Origin: Corallium rubrum
Lineage: Eukaryota > Cnidaria > Anthozoa > Scleralcyonacea > Coralliidae
Direction: 5' to 3'
Assembly: GCA_964035015.1 (NCBI GenBank)
Contig: OZ035998.1
Span: forward strand, 18,102,260-18,166,259
DNA: 64,000 nt
Shown: positions 10,824 to 20,235 of the stretch, piece by piece
How positions within the stretch are numbered: position 1 is the stretch's first letter
How the letters are laid out: each line of letters starts with the position of its first letter
Position numbers and translations under genes: made by a program
The notes under the pieces: generated by a model
What the model was told of the DNA's origin: nothing
Seen by the model: only the letters and a program-made list of their open reading frames with translations
The model's database searches: none

Positions 10824-13277
10824 GTCACAAATGACCCAGGTTTGAGCAGTTATATATCTTCTAAGGTGCAAGAATAGAGTAATGTAAAACAACAAGATGA
10901 TGTAACATATTTTGAATCAACAGCAACTAATATTGATACAAGTTGTAAAACAGTTTTGGGCTTAACATGGGATACAACTTCGGATGAAATTGTTTCCAAA
11001 TTTGACAACTTGATAGATAGGAGTAGCAATTTGACTCTAACTAAGCGGAAAATTCTAAGTTTGTCGGCCTCGATTTTTGATCCTTTGGATATGCTTGCCC
11101 CGGTCACGGCAAAACTTAAAACATTGTTTCAATTACTTTGCAAAGATAAACTCGATTGGGATGAATTGATTCCAAAGAAAATTGAAGAAATTTGGCTCAA
11201 ATTAATAGGCGAGTTAAAAACACTTCAGGAAATAAGATGTGCTCGGTTTGTTTCAGTTAGTTATTTTCATTCCGGTGTAAATGTGGAGCTTCATGGATTT
11301 TGTGATAGCTCAAAAGAGGTCTATTGCGCCGTTGTCTACCTTCGACTCATCTGTGCTAATGACGTCAAAGTTAGTTTTGTAGCTTCTAAAACAAAAGTAG
11401 CACCCCTAAAGACCGTAACTATTCCCAAATTAGAACTTCTAGGCTGTTTGTTACTTAGTAAGCTTCTTTCTCAAATATTAACTAGTATGAAAAGTCGTAT
11501 TAGCATCCAAACCGTTGTTTGTTGGTCTGATTCTGAGGTTGCTCTCTCTTGGATTAGGGGCAAAGAAAAATCTTGGAAGCCATGGATTGAAAATAGAGTA
11601 GTTGAAATTCGGAAGGTTGTTGACAGGGAAGGGTGGAGATATGTGAAGAGTGAGACAAATCCGGCAGATGTGCCTACTAGGATGTCTTCTGGTTTGTGTG
11701 AATCTTTTGTGGGGTGTTGGTTTGAAGGACCTTCGTTCCTTCTGACTTGTAAAGCCTTGGATGAGGTGAAGGAGGAAAGTGGTGGTGGGGAGACTTCTCT
11801 GGTGGGAAGGACTGAACTTAATAACTTCAGTAACCAGACGACGCATAAGGGCCCAACAAACCAACAATGTTCGATAAGCTCTGCCATTGAGTGTAATCGC
11901 CATAGCTCGTTAAAGAAACTCATCCTTATTACCGGTTACGTCATGCGATTTGTGAACAACCTGAAGAAGAAAGTGAAATTAAGGAAGAAATTGATACTAG
12001 ACAGTGATTTGGTTACGGATGATATGTTGACAGTCGACGAGTATAACGATGCAGTACAAATGTGGATAAAAGACGAACAGTTCCAGTTGAAGCAACAAGA
12101 TAACTATTCTAAACTAGAACTATCGTTGCAGTTATTTGAAGATAAAGATGGCATTATTCGGTTGCGTGGTCGATTTGCCAATACGTCGTTGGCATACGAA
12201 GAACAGTACCCAATCATTCTTAGGAACAAACAAAGTCACTTCACTCGGTTGATGATATTAAATGCGCATGAAGAAGCTAAACATCATGGTGTCGAGACAA
12301 CGTTGGCGCGGATCAGACGGAACTATTGGATTGTGCAAGGACGGAAGGCAGTTAAAGAAATATTGAAGAAGTGTGTATTGTGCACTCGTTATCAAGGATT
12401 ACCTATGCGTGGTCCTCCTAGCCCGGACTTGCCAAATTACAGAGTAAATCTTTCGGGACATGCTTTTCAAGCAACTGGACTCGACTTCGCAGGTCCACTG
12501 TTTGTGAAAGGAGAATCCACTCAGGATAAAACGTATGTTCTATTACTAACATGTGCAACAAGTCGAGCGATACATCTTGAACTCGTTCCAGACATGTCCA
12601 CAGGTGGATTTTTACGTGGTTTCAAGAGATTTATTGCACGAAGAGGAATTCCAGATGTCGTTATCCATGATAATTTTAAAACATTCAAATCCGCCATTGT
12701 TAAGAAATTTATGTTGTTGCAAGGAATTCGGCAAAACTTCATTCTGCCATTGTCACCCTGGTGGGGTGGGTTCTACGAGAGACTGGTTCGGACGGTAAAG
12801 GCATGTTTAAAGAAAACCTTGGGAAAGTCTTTCGTAACCTTTGAAGAATTACAAACCATCCTTTGTGAAATAGAAATGGCTATTAACAACCGACCTCTAG
12901 CGTATGTGAGCGACGAGGACATGGACGATGCGTTGACACCTTATCAGCTAATGCACGGTCGTGACATTTGTAAACCTGTACAAGCAATTGATTTTGTTGC
13001 TAGTATGAATCTGGGCGAATGCAAACGTAGAGTACATCATGTTCGTAAGCTGTTGAGAGATTGTTGGGTGAGATTTCGTGATACCTACATGAATGAATTA
13101 AGGCAGATGAATATGTATCGGCAGGCAAAAGGTGGAAGAACCCAGTGTATAAGTGTAGGGGAAGTTTGTCTCATAAAGGAGGACAGCCCTTCGGTGCGTA
13201 CACAATGGAGAAAGGGAAAAGTGTTGGAGTTGGTCGTAGGTAATTTTAGTTGGTATGATTCGAGGAGCAAAGCTTAA
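10824..13277 (+). pseudogene. BEL element 1 RT end, RNase H, integrase
   Basis: Same frame as the preceding segment, with a second TAG at 10875-10877 and then open from 10956 to 13277. Order: RT thumb region (KILSLSASIFDPLDMLAPVT), RNase H-like domain (HGFCDSSKEVYCAVVY near 11292; WSDSEVALSWI), HHCC integrase finger (HEEAKHHG near 12268; CVLC near 12371), and the catalytic core with D at 12483, D at 12669 and E at 12777. That spacing is D,D35E, so the core looks intact. The frame turns to GNFSWYDSRSKA-stop because of an indel near 13255. The correct tail continues in another frame. Confidence 0.88.
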
Positions 13278-13524
13278 AGTACTGTCAAAGTCGGGACAAC
13301 AGTCTAACGTTTATCGTCCTCTCCAAAAACTGTTTCCTTTCGAAATACGCGAGAATAGCGAAGGTCAGGCGGATTCGAATGAAGTTGAAGACAGTGGCGA
13401 GGAAGATGCGGAGACGACTGAACATCCTGCTGCAGCGGAGGAAGAGATCAACGCTAGAAGACCATTAAGAAAGGCTGCAGCTGAAGGACAAAATATGCGC
13501 AGACTTCGCGAACAATTTAGCTAA
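13255..13524 (+). pseudogene. BEL element 1 integrase C-terminal tail, shifted frame
   Basis: Reads IRGAKLKVLSKSGQQSNVYR and PLQKLFPFEI, the end of the DUF5641 integrase tail, followed by an acidic stretch (EVEDSGEEDAETTEHP) and RRPLRKAA. It is offset by one base relative to the frame ending at 13277. The stop at 13522-13524 lies shortly before the polypurine tract. Confidence 0.8.
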
Positions 13525-13552
13525 TATGTAAAGAGAACTGTTTAGACTTTTT

Positions 13553-13563
13553 TGTGGGGAGAA
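13553..13563 (+). promoter_or_regulatory. Polypurine tract of BEL element 1
   Basis: GTGGGGAGAA directly precedes the TGTGG start of the 3' LTR, the position from which plus-strand synthesis is primed in LTR retroelements. Confidence 0.75.
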
Positions 13564-13795
13564 TGTGGAAAATACTCCACAAATACTTCATTTAACGTTT
13601 ATTATTGTTATGTAAATTGCCATTGACAACATGATCACATGATCAAAGGCAATGTGATCACGTGATAGTGAACTATGAGGGCTTGTATTGTTAGTGTCGA
13701 AACGTAAAGTAAAAGTGAAGCACGTTGTCTTGTGCAGCGTGGATTTTACATTCAATAAAACTATATAAAAATTATGATTAGCTCTGGTTTTTAAA
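13564..13795 (+). repeat. 3' LTR of BEL/Pao element 1
   Basis: 232 bp, near-identical to 6705-6935. The visible differences are one indel with an adjacent base change (ATTGGAAC against ATTGACAAC) and one A/C change. It is followed at once by the right copy of ATAAC (13796-13800). Confidence 0.93.
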
Positions 13796-14125
13796 ATAAC
13801 CTGGGCTATACTAAAACACTCAATTTCTTACACGGGAGGGTCCAAAAGATGCAATTTATGTTTGGACGAAAAACTTTTCATCATGAAGGCAGACAAACAA
13901 TTTTTACTAAACAAAAGATCAGAAATAGTTTCGACCTGTCGGCACAAAAAAAGATTTCGGATCAACAACCTAAACAATCAAAGGAATGCGCGCAACGTTT
14001 CGACGCCCACACCCACGCTCCAAAGGAATGCGTCAGACGTTTCGACGCCCTCACCCACGCCCCAACCAACGCATTTAAGCAGCCCACTAACCGATATTTT
14101 CCAGTCGCCTGATGATCCCGTTTAG
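13796..14125 (+). pseudogene. Penelope-like element, C-terminal end (3' part after BEL insertion)
   Basis: Reading continues from the fragment ending at 6704: the ATAAC repeat is followed by codons for TWAILKHSISYTGGSKRCNLC and then LDEKLFIMKADKQFLLNKRS and EIVSTCRHKKRF. This is the conserved PLE C-terminus (CxxCLxEK...LLNKRSE...CRH). The tail is diverged and Pro/Thr-rich (NVSTPTPT), ending near 14125. This fixes BEL element 1 as an insertion into an older PLE. Confidence 0.85.
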
Positions 14126-14150
14126 GGTGAAACCTCTGGTAGCGAAGACT
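14103..14150 (+). ncRNA. Candidate type I hammerhead ribozyme at the PLE 3' end
   Basis: The core CTGATGA (14109-14115) and GAAA (14129-14132) are present with hammerhead topology. Stem II is CCC 14117-14119 with GGG 14125-14127. Stem III is ACC 14132-14134 with GGT 14138-14140, closed by a 3-base loop. The predicted cleavage is after A14141, following U16.1. Stem I is open-ended: CGC 14106-14108 with GCG 14142-14144, and AGT 14103-14105 with ACT 14148-14150. Penelope-like elements are known to carry type I hammerheads with tiny stem III helices, which fits this place. The weak point is a T-T mismatch at the base of stem II (14116/14128). Confidence 0.6.
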
Positions 14151-14216
14151 TTAAGGTAACGATACTTCATGCTTTATATTTTGCTCTATCTATATGGTAT
14201 CGAGCAGTCTCTAACA

Positions 14217-14219
<3 letters not shown>

Positions 14220-14299
<80 letters not shown>
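14220..14299. repeat. (AT)n microsatellite
   Basis: About 40 uninterrupted AT units 3' of the PLE end. Confidence 0.95.
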
Positions 14300-14304
<5 letters not shown>

Positions 14305-14635
14305 TAACACTCGATTTGCTTTCGCACAAGTAGTGTTCACATGATAATTCCAAGATAAAGTTGACTGAATCCATACTCCAAGATGTCTATGTTGGGTACA
14401 CTGACTCTAATAAATTTCCATCTAGAACATATTCATAGGTGATTGTATTCTTTTTTCTTGTAACATGATGTATTCAGCATTTATTTTATCTTAAGCTGAA
14501 CCCAGTGGCGTAAATGGTCATCTGTCGGAAAATTCTGATTCCCTGTCGGAAATTTCCATGCGAGCTTTCGAGATAAATTAAATTGCGATTTGCAACATTG
14601 CGTATGATAATTTTGGAGTATGGAATAATACCTTA

Positions 14636-15308
14636 ATAAGGTGGCGCCATACAGTTTCTTGAAAAATGGAAAATACAAGTTTGAGAGTCCAAAACACGTG
14701 ATTAAACAATTCGGAAAAAGAATAAAACTAAATGTTATGCATACTTAAACAGTCTGACAATCAAAAACTGCTACCAAATTTATACCAGCTGTTGTTGCTA
14801 TGGCAACAATGACGTTCCAAAATGGCTGCCAATTACCCTTCAAACTAATTTAATTCGGAAAAAACTTTGGTGAGCCCCAATTTTTTTCCCATTAAAACTT
14901 TCCTTGAAGTATGAGTAATCAATAGGCCGATTTTAAAAAAATTCTGTAAAACGAAATTTATTATTAAAAATATTAAAAAAAAAGTTATTCGTTCTACAGA
15001 ATTTTTTTAAAATCGGCTTATTGATTACTCATATTTCAAGAAAAGTTTTAATGAAAAAAAAATGGGGGGTCACCCAAGTTTTTTTTCGAATTAAATTAGT
15101 TTGAAGGGTAATTGGCAGCTATTTTGAAACGTCATTGTTGCCATAGCAACAACTGTTGGTATAAATTTGGTAACAGTTTTTGATTGTCAGACTGTTTAAT
15201 TATGCATACCATTTAGTTTTATTCTTTTTCCGAATTGTTTATCTACGTGTTTTGGACTCTCAAACTTGTATTTTCCATTTTTCAAGAAACTGTATGGAGC
15301 CACCTTAA
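14636..15308. mobile_element. MITE, GGTGGCTCC family, copy 1
   Basis: The 665-bp body (14640-15304) is an almost complete inverted repeat: GGTGGCGCCATACAGTTTCT at the left, reverse complement at the right. The arms of about 320 bp include GCAACAATGACGTT and TTCTGTAAAACGAA words around a short A/T-rich centre. It is flanked by ATAA and TTAA, consistent with a mutated TTAA target. Copy 2 is at 25633-26316, and a shorter relative with the same ends is at 44903-45082. No protein is encoded. Confidence 0.88.
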
Positions 15309-15529
15309 ACGCCAATGATAAGCCTTTCCCTTTCTTTCTCAAATTCTGCAGTTAGATTAGACAATTGTAATGCATGAATTAAACAGGATACCCCGATTCG
15401 GACATACCGTCAGAATACTTCCGCTCGCATATCGCCAATTTAGCGTAAAATGCGATAATGCATTTAGTCGATGAAACACGAGACAGTTGACATTTGCCTT
15501 AATAATTTGGTATTGCTCACAGGAATACA

Positions 15530-15979
15530 ATTCTCAATACCCGTTTCAATGACACAACAGTCGGTGTATTGAAATCTCTAACTTGCCTTTCTCCAGCTAC
15601 CTTAATTGAGAAGAATAAAGATGCCCATTGGAGACGCGTTTGATGATAATGTGCTAAGAGAGTACCAGAACTGATACACAGGTTCTCAACGTGGGAGTTT
15701 GACGAGAATGAATCTGTTCCAAGGGATATCGATATTTGTGGAAACAAAAGCTCACAGCTCAATTCGAAAACATTACATTGCTCAGACTTGCTGTTAACTT
15801 CGCCTGTTTCCTCAGCTCACGATGAGAGGGCATTCAGTTGCTTTAAGCGAGTCAAAACTTATTTACGGAGTACAATGACACATCGCTATAAATCGCGAGC
15901 ATGTCTCATCCATTGCTATGTAAGGGATCTCGAAAAGCCATTTTTAAACGCAAGACCAAGGAAAATTTTTAATCTATAA
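15530..15979 (+). pseudogene. hAT transposase C-terminal (dimerisation domain) remnant
   Basis: At 15788-15979 the frame reads LLTSPVSSAHDERAFSCFKR and VKTYLRSTM, the hallmark of the hAT C-terminal dimerisation region (LTxPVSxAxxERxFSxLKRIKxxLRSTM). The tail ends at TAA near 15979. The preceding 250 bases look like the same gene in broken frames but carry no clear motif. No ends of the element are found. Confidence 0.75.
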
Positions 15980-16198
15980 AGTAATCGGCAACTATATGTT
16001 GAACGTTTCTTCTCAAACTCAACAATTCATGCACCAAAAATAAAATAAATTAATGTTTAATCAGTGCTTTGAAGTCGGAGGAAAAAGTACTAGTACTTTG
16101 AAATAATGCAAAATACGTTTTCAAAGTCTTGGACTCTGAAATAAGGCAAATTATATTAGGTTTCAGAGGTATCTTTGGAGTTTTGAGTTTGAGAAGTC

Positions 16199-16335
16199 AG
16201 TTCAAATACTCGACGTCGGACTTTACCGGGATTACAAAGCCCTCGTGCATTAAAAAGGCTCGCCTTTGGCTAGCCTTTTCAAAAAGCACTCGGACTTTGA
16301 AATCCCGGTAAAGTCCTCTGTCCCGTATTTGAACT
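16199..16335. mobile_element. Short hairpin element
   Basis: AGTTCAAATAC...GGACTTTACCGGGATT at the left is answered by AATCCCGGTAAAGTCC...GTATTTGAACT at the right. The central 50 bases include a second small hairpin (AGGCTCGCC/GGCTAGCCTT). No coding capacity and no clear target duplication. Confidence 0.7.
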
Positions 16336-16504
16336 ATTACATATTGTACATATTTTCGGCTTAGCAACGAGATCAGAATAGTACCAATATTGACTTTCTA
16401 ACCATTTACAGTTTTTTGTTTGCTAATATAATACGGAAAGACTGCGTAATTTAAGACCAATTAAGATGAATTTATGCATATAACAGTAGATTACCCCGGA
16501 CAAC

Positions 16505-16680
16505 CAGCAACGGAAGTGACGTCATAGGGGTGTGCGCACAGGCTGACGTCACAGGGGTGTGCGCACATGATGTGACGTCATTAGGGGTGGGCGCACAGGC
16601 TGACGTCACAGGAGTGTGCGCACATGATGTGACGTCATTAGGGGTGTGCGCACAGGTGTGATGTCATAGGGGTTTATCTG
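16505..16680 (+). promoter_or_regulatory. Tandem array of CRE-like and TGTGCGCACA palindromes
   Basis: Five copies of TGACGTCA plus one TGATGTCA alternate with five TGTGCGCACA-type palindromes (one is GGGCGCAC) at about 28-31-bp spacing. TGACGTCA is the consensus CREB/ATF site. The array lies directly upstream of CCAAT and TATA motifs and a zinc-finger ORF, so it looks like an upstream enhancer or promoter, though it could be a minisatellite that happens to contain these words. Confidence 0.6.
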
Positions 16681-16687
16681 TTATTTG

Positions 16688-16712
16688 ATTGGTTGGAGAT
16701 AATTATAAATTA
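16688..16712 (+). promoter_or_regulatory. Putative core promoter (inverted CCAAT, TATA)
   Basis: ATTGG (inverted CCAAT) near 16689 is followed by TATAAAT near 16704, about 70 bases before the ATG at 16777. Together with the array upstream and AATAAA at 17260 it frames a compact transcription unit. This is inferred from motifs only. Confidence 0.4.
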
Positions 16713-16776
16713 AGGAAAGGAGTAATAGTTACTTATTCTGTTCATAGTTTTCACGAGGAGAACTTAATAAGATTAA

Positions 16777-17168
16777 ATGATGGAGTGTTTACATGGAGAA
16801 CCTGCTTCTTGTTCGACAACGAAAAATGGTTCATTTTGGTTCTGTGGTCAAAAACCAAGCTGTAATTTCTTTTGCCGGTATGGGGTGATGTGGCACCAGT
16901 GATGAGACCAACCTGTTATCATGGATTTCCGTGTGTGTCCCGAAAGGTGAAAAAGGAAACTATTAACAAGGACCGTATGTTCTTTTGTTGTCCTAACGAC
17001 AAGGAGAGTTCGTGCAGGTTTTTTGAATGAGTTCCTGAAGAACGCTATGGATCGCTGCAACCTGTGAACTTTACCTTGCCTGGACAGTGCCAGCAAAAGA
17101 TCGGCGAGGAGAACTACATTGAGAACTGCATTGACGATTTAACACGTGGTTTTGAGAACATTAATTAA
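16777..17168 (+). pseudogene. GRF-type zinc-finger protein, internally deleted and stopped
   Basis: The ATG at 16777 (with a second at 16780) opens MMECLHGEPASCSTTKNGSF and WFCGQKPSCNFFC, a GRF-like zinc ribbon (CxHG, then C and C-x-FF). The frame closes with TGA near 16900. A shifted frame then gives a second module, PTCYHGFPCVSRKVKKETIN, KDRMFFCCPNDKESSCRFFE, with TGA at 17028-17030 where the conserved Trp of the GRF fold is expected. It continues VPEERYGS... to TAA at 17168. In the cnidarian proteins I recall, more modules lie between the first and last, so a central deletion is likely. A nucleic-acid-binding role is inferred from the fold. This copy cannot make the full protein. Confidence 0.7.
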
Positions 17169-17259
17169 TTATGAATTTCAGAACATTAATTAAGGATTTC
17201 AGAACATTATTTAAACCTGTTTAGATTTATATCTATTTTTAAACATTGTTTGTACTTTA

Positions 17260-17265
17260 AATAAA
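17260..17265 (+). terminator. Polyadenylation signal AATAAA
   Basis: AATAAA lies about 92 bases after the stop of the zinc-finger pseudogene and before the next ORF. It may end that transcript. Confidence 0.45.
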
Positions 17266-17312
17266 CGCATTTTGACTTTTCTGTATTCATTTTGTCTGTG
17301 TTTGCGTGCAGA

Positions 17313-17686
17313 ATGGATGTGATTTTGGATGAGCTTCTTCAGAAAATGACGTTGACATTTATTTTCTTCAGCATCACAAATCTATGTATCAGGCAGTTGT
17401 TGCAAAATCTCCAGACCTGACAACTATATTGTATGACATGAATATTAACAATTTTGGACGTGCTATGTCTTACTTGACCTTGGTTTATTTGATGAGAGAC
17501 TCTGACGATAATACACGTAGAAATGTACAGTTGGTTGCTGCACCTCTTAAAAGTTTTGATTTCACGGAGTTTAAGATCGAAGAAGAAAGTTTTTTCCGTA
17601 GAATGATTTCTTTTGCTAAACGTATTTTTTCGTTATACAATACACGAACATGTGAGATAAAACTCATTTTGTTGGAGATTATATAA
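17313..17686 (+). pseudogene. Unrecognised small protein with a BH1-like segment, one frameshift
   Basis: The ATG at 17313 begins MDVILDELLQKM. A frameshift near 17347 is needed to join DVDIYFLQHHKSMYQAVVAK and the 100-codon frame that follows (to TAA at 17686). The protein is predicted helical. The segment NINNFGRAMSYLTLVYLM resembles the Bcl-2 BH1 pattern (N-W-G-R followed by hydrophobics) with Phe for Trp, but no BH2 is visible and the length (about 125 residues) is short. I do not recognise the family with confidence. The Bcl-2 idea is speculation. It is spaced like the next gene of a compact cassette after the GRF pseudogene. Confidence 0.35.
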
Positions 17687-17699
17687 GATTAATTTAGTT

Positions 17700-17976
17700 C
17701 TATGTTTAAACTGTTATTAGTGCATGCCCTAAGTGGATTTGGTAAGGGTGAGAGTGAAGCTGTCAGCGAGTAAGGTGGAGAAGGTAACAAGAAACGTTAA
17801 ATATTGGATTAATTAAGGATTGGAATGTGTGATAACGAAGTCAAGTTGACCAGACTGTGAGAGAACAAAGGTGTGTTTTTCTGTGTCAGTGAAACGAGTC
17901 TGATTGTGAAATAAAACTATAAACAACCAAAAAACTGTGATTCGTCGTGGATACTTGTGGAGGCAAATTCACGACA
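17700..17976 (+). repeat. Probable 5' LTR (3' portion recognisable) of BEL/Pao element 2
   Basis: The right end is placed at ...ACGACA (17976), two bases before a strong primer-site candidate. The last 90 bases align loosely with the outer part of the 3' LTR (both sides of the MITE at 25637-26312): AATAAA-type signal, GTGATTCGTCGTGGATACTT against GTGACTTTTCGTAGATACG, then GGAGGC. The left border and TG start are not determined, and divergence from the 3' LTR is high. Confidence 0.4.
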
Positions 17977-17978
17977 CG

Positions 17979-17999
17979 TGGCACCTCCGACGGGATCAG
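17979..17999 (+). promoter_or_regulatory. Primer-binding site candidate of BEL element 2
   Basis: TGGCACCTCCGACGGGATC. Its reverse complement reads as a tRNA 3' end (GATCCCG of the T arm, seven-base acceptor strand, one base, CCA), so the match is better than chance for a tRNA primer. The tRNA identity is not resolved. Confidence 0.6.
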
Positions 18000-18045
18000 G
18001 TTATTTCTAAACTGTCCTGAATTAATACGAATCTGTGGCTTGAAA

Positions 18046-20235
18046 ATGACGGAAGACAACGTGAAAGCAAACGCTGTTTTGGAGACGAAATTGAAACAGC
18101 TACTTATTACTTGTGGAAGAACCAACGCCGTGTTGGATTCAAACAAGGATATCGCCATACAACGGCAAATGGAAGCGCTGAAAGCATTATCAACAGAGGT
18201 GGAACATTCGCGAAGAGCTGTGGAAACATTTAAGATTATAAACGACGAGGAAGAAGGTGAAATCGACAACTGGAACGCGCAGATAGAAAGTAAATTAAAC
18301 AAGGCAGACGACGAAGTTAAACGCTTGGAGAGATGGCAGGACGACTGCAGACAAGAAAAGGAGAGATTTGGCCGTGAGCAACAGAGGAAATTTGAGCTTG
18401 AACTTCACGAGACGAAAATAAAACTCCAGACAGATTACGAAGCGAAAACCGCGAAACAGACGTCAGAATCGGGGAAGGAAGTTCGAGCTAAACTACCGAA
18501 GCTAACGATTTCGAAGTTTAATGGTTCTTACATGGACTGGACGCGGTTCTGGGGGCAATTCGAAGAGTCCGTGGAGAAATCAAGTTTAGCAAGTGTCGCG
18601 AAATTCTTCTATCTTAAAGAGCTCCTTGACAACAAAGTAAGACGAGAAGTTGAAGCACTTCCGTTTACGCCAGAAGGATATAACCGAGCGAAGGCTATAT
18701 TAACTGAGAAATACGGAAAGGAATCGGAGATAGTGAAAGCGTATGGAAAGGAAATCCTTGACCTACCGCACATCTCATCAGCAAACCCAAAGAAGATAAG
18801 AGAGTTCAGCGAGAAACTGACTTATTGCGTTCAATCGCTTCAGACACTCAAGAAACTAGGCGAAGTGAAAGGTCTTACTGCGATGACTCTGGACAAGTTG
18901 CCAGCGATACGTGGTGATCTAGTGAGATCAGATAACGACTGGGAGAAATGGGATTTGTCGCAACTTGCAGAAGCACTACACCTTTGGATACGAAGAAATC
19001 CAGTTGAAGCATTTGGTTCGCGATCAGACCGTGAGAATGAGCAACGCCGAGAACGCCAGTCGAAAGTGTACCACACTCGCCGGGGGGACACTCGCCTGGA
19101 GGATAAAAACCCCCGTGGTTGCGTTTACTGTGACAGTGTCGACCATAAAGCTATAGAGTGTACCAAAGTGACCGCTGTATCCGACCGCAGGGAAATCTTG
19201 TCGAAGAAGAGATTATGCTTTAATTGCGCTATTGGAAGTCGCCGTGCAGCCCAGTGCCAAAGCAAAACCTCATGCCAGCTTTGTGAGAGAAGGCACCACA
19301 CGTCGATATGCGACAAACCACCTGATGGACAAGATCGGACAGTGAAAATGACAAACTGTGGGGAAGGAGTTTTTCCGGTCGTACTGGTGAAAGTCGATGG
19401 CATAACCACACGAGCACTTATTGATACAGGTGCTGGCAGTTCATACGTATCAGCGAAAGTTGCCGGTATGTTACACAAGAAACCATGCGAGGTCGCTACC
19501 AAGAGGGTGGAGATGCTGATGGGGTCCTATGTTACTAAGTCGGAGACCTATGACACCATGGTAGAATCGACTGATGGCACATTTCAGATGAACGTGAAAT
19601 TAACCAAGGTGAATAAGAGCGAACTCCTGTCCATCGACAATCCTTGTTATGAAGAGATGAAAGCAAAATATCCTCATCTGGAACAAGTCAATGTGGCTGA
19701 CAAGGACACCAAAACACAACTTCCAATTCATGTGATCCTCAGTGTGGGGGACTACACCAAGATCAAGACTGACAAGAAGCCATTAATCGGGAAAGTTGGT
19801 GAACCCATTGCTGAATATACAAGAATGGGATGGTTCATTATGTCGCCTGGCAAAGAGTTTGATAGGAGCACTATGCTGTTGACTCAGACAACTCAAGCGA
19901 ATTATGAGGAACTTTGTCGCCTTGATGTCCTTGGCCTCGAAGATTCATCCGAACACGATCAACAGGTAGTACATGGGGAATTCAAAGAGCAATTACAACG
20001 TTCGCAGGAAGGATGGTACGAGACAGGACTGCCCTGGCAAAGCAATCATCCACATCTTCCTTCAAATGAAACCGGAAGTTTGCGCCGCCTGCGTGGATTA
20101 ACGAGAAAACTACAGCGAGATGGGTACACAGAAGAGTATGACGCCGTGATCCGCAATCAAATCCGAGAGGGAATTGTAGAGAAAGCACCAGTAGTATCAA
20201 CGGACAAAGAGTTCTACCTTCCACATAGGCTGTGA
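18046..20235 (+). pseudogene. BEL element 2 gag, protease and start of RT
   Basis: First ATG in the frame is at 18046 (MTEDNVKANAVLETKLKQLL), 67 bases after the primer site. A long charged coiled-coil region (to about 18500) is followed by DUF1759 gag (LPKLTISKFNGSYMDWTRFW, near 18495). CCHC-like knuckles follow: CVYCDSVDHKAIEC near 19119 and CFNCAIGSRRAAQC near 19218. A retropepsin-like domain has DTGAGSSYVS (Asp codon near 19423). The frame enters the RT N-terminus (EFYLPHRL) and stops at 20233-20235 because one base is missing near 20230. The following 20232 frame supplies the continuation. Confidence 0.85.

Larger units (their letters stand above)
6705..13795 (+). mobile_element. BEL/Pao LTR retrotransposon 1, nearly complete
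   Basis: Layout: 5' LTR, primer site, untranslated leader, gag start at 7264, gag-protease-RT-RNase H-integrase body, polypurine tract and 3' LTR, flanked by ATAAC. The protein order (DUF1759 gag, CCHC knuckles, aspartic protease, RT, RNase H, integrase with DUF5641 tail) is that of the BEL/Pao superfamily. The body is broken by an 828-bp Harbinger-type insertion near the gag start, a frame change near 8230, two in-frame TAG codons between RT and RNase H, and a frameshift near 13255. It sits inside the coding region of a Penelope-like element. Confidence 0.92.

Noticed and set aside
16505-16680. CRISPR-like array
   Set aside because: Eukaryotic context, palindromic units without unique spacers and no cas genes.
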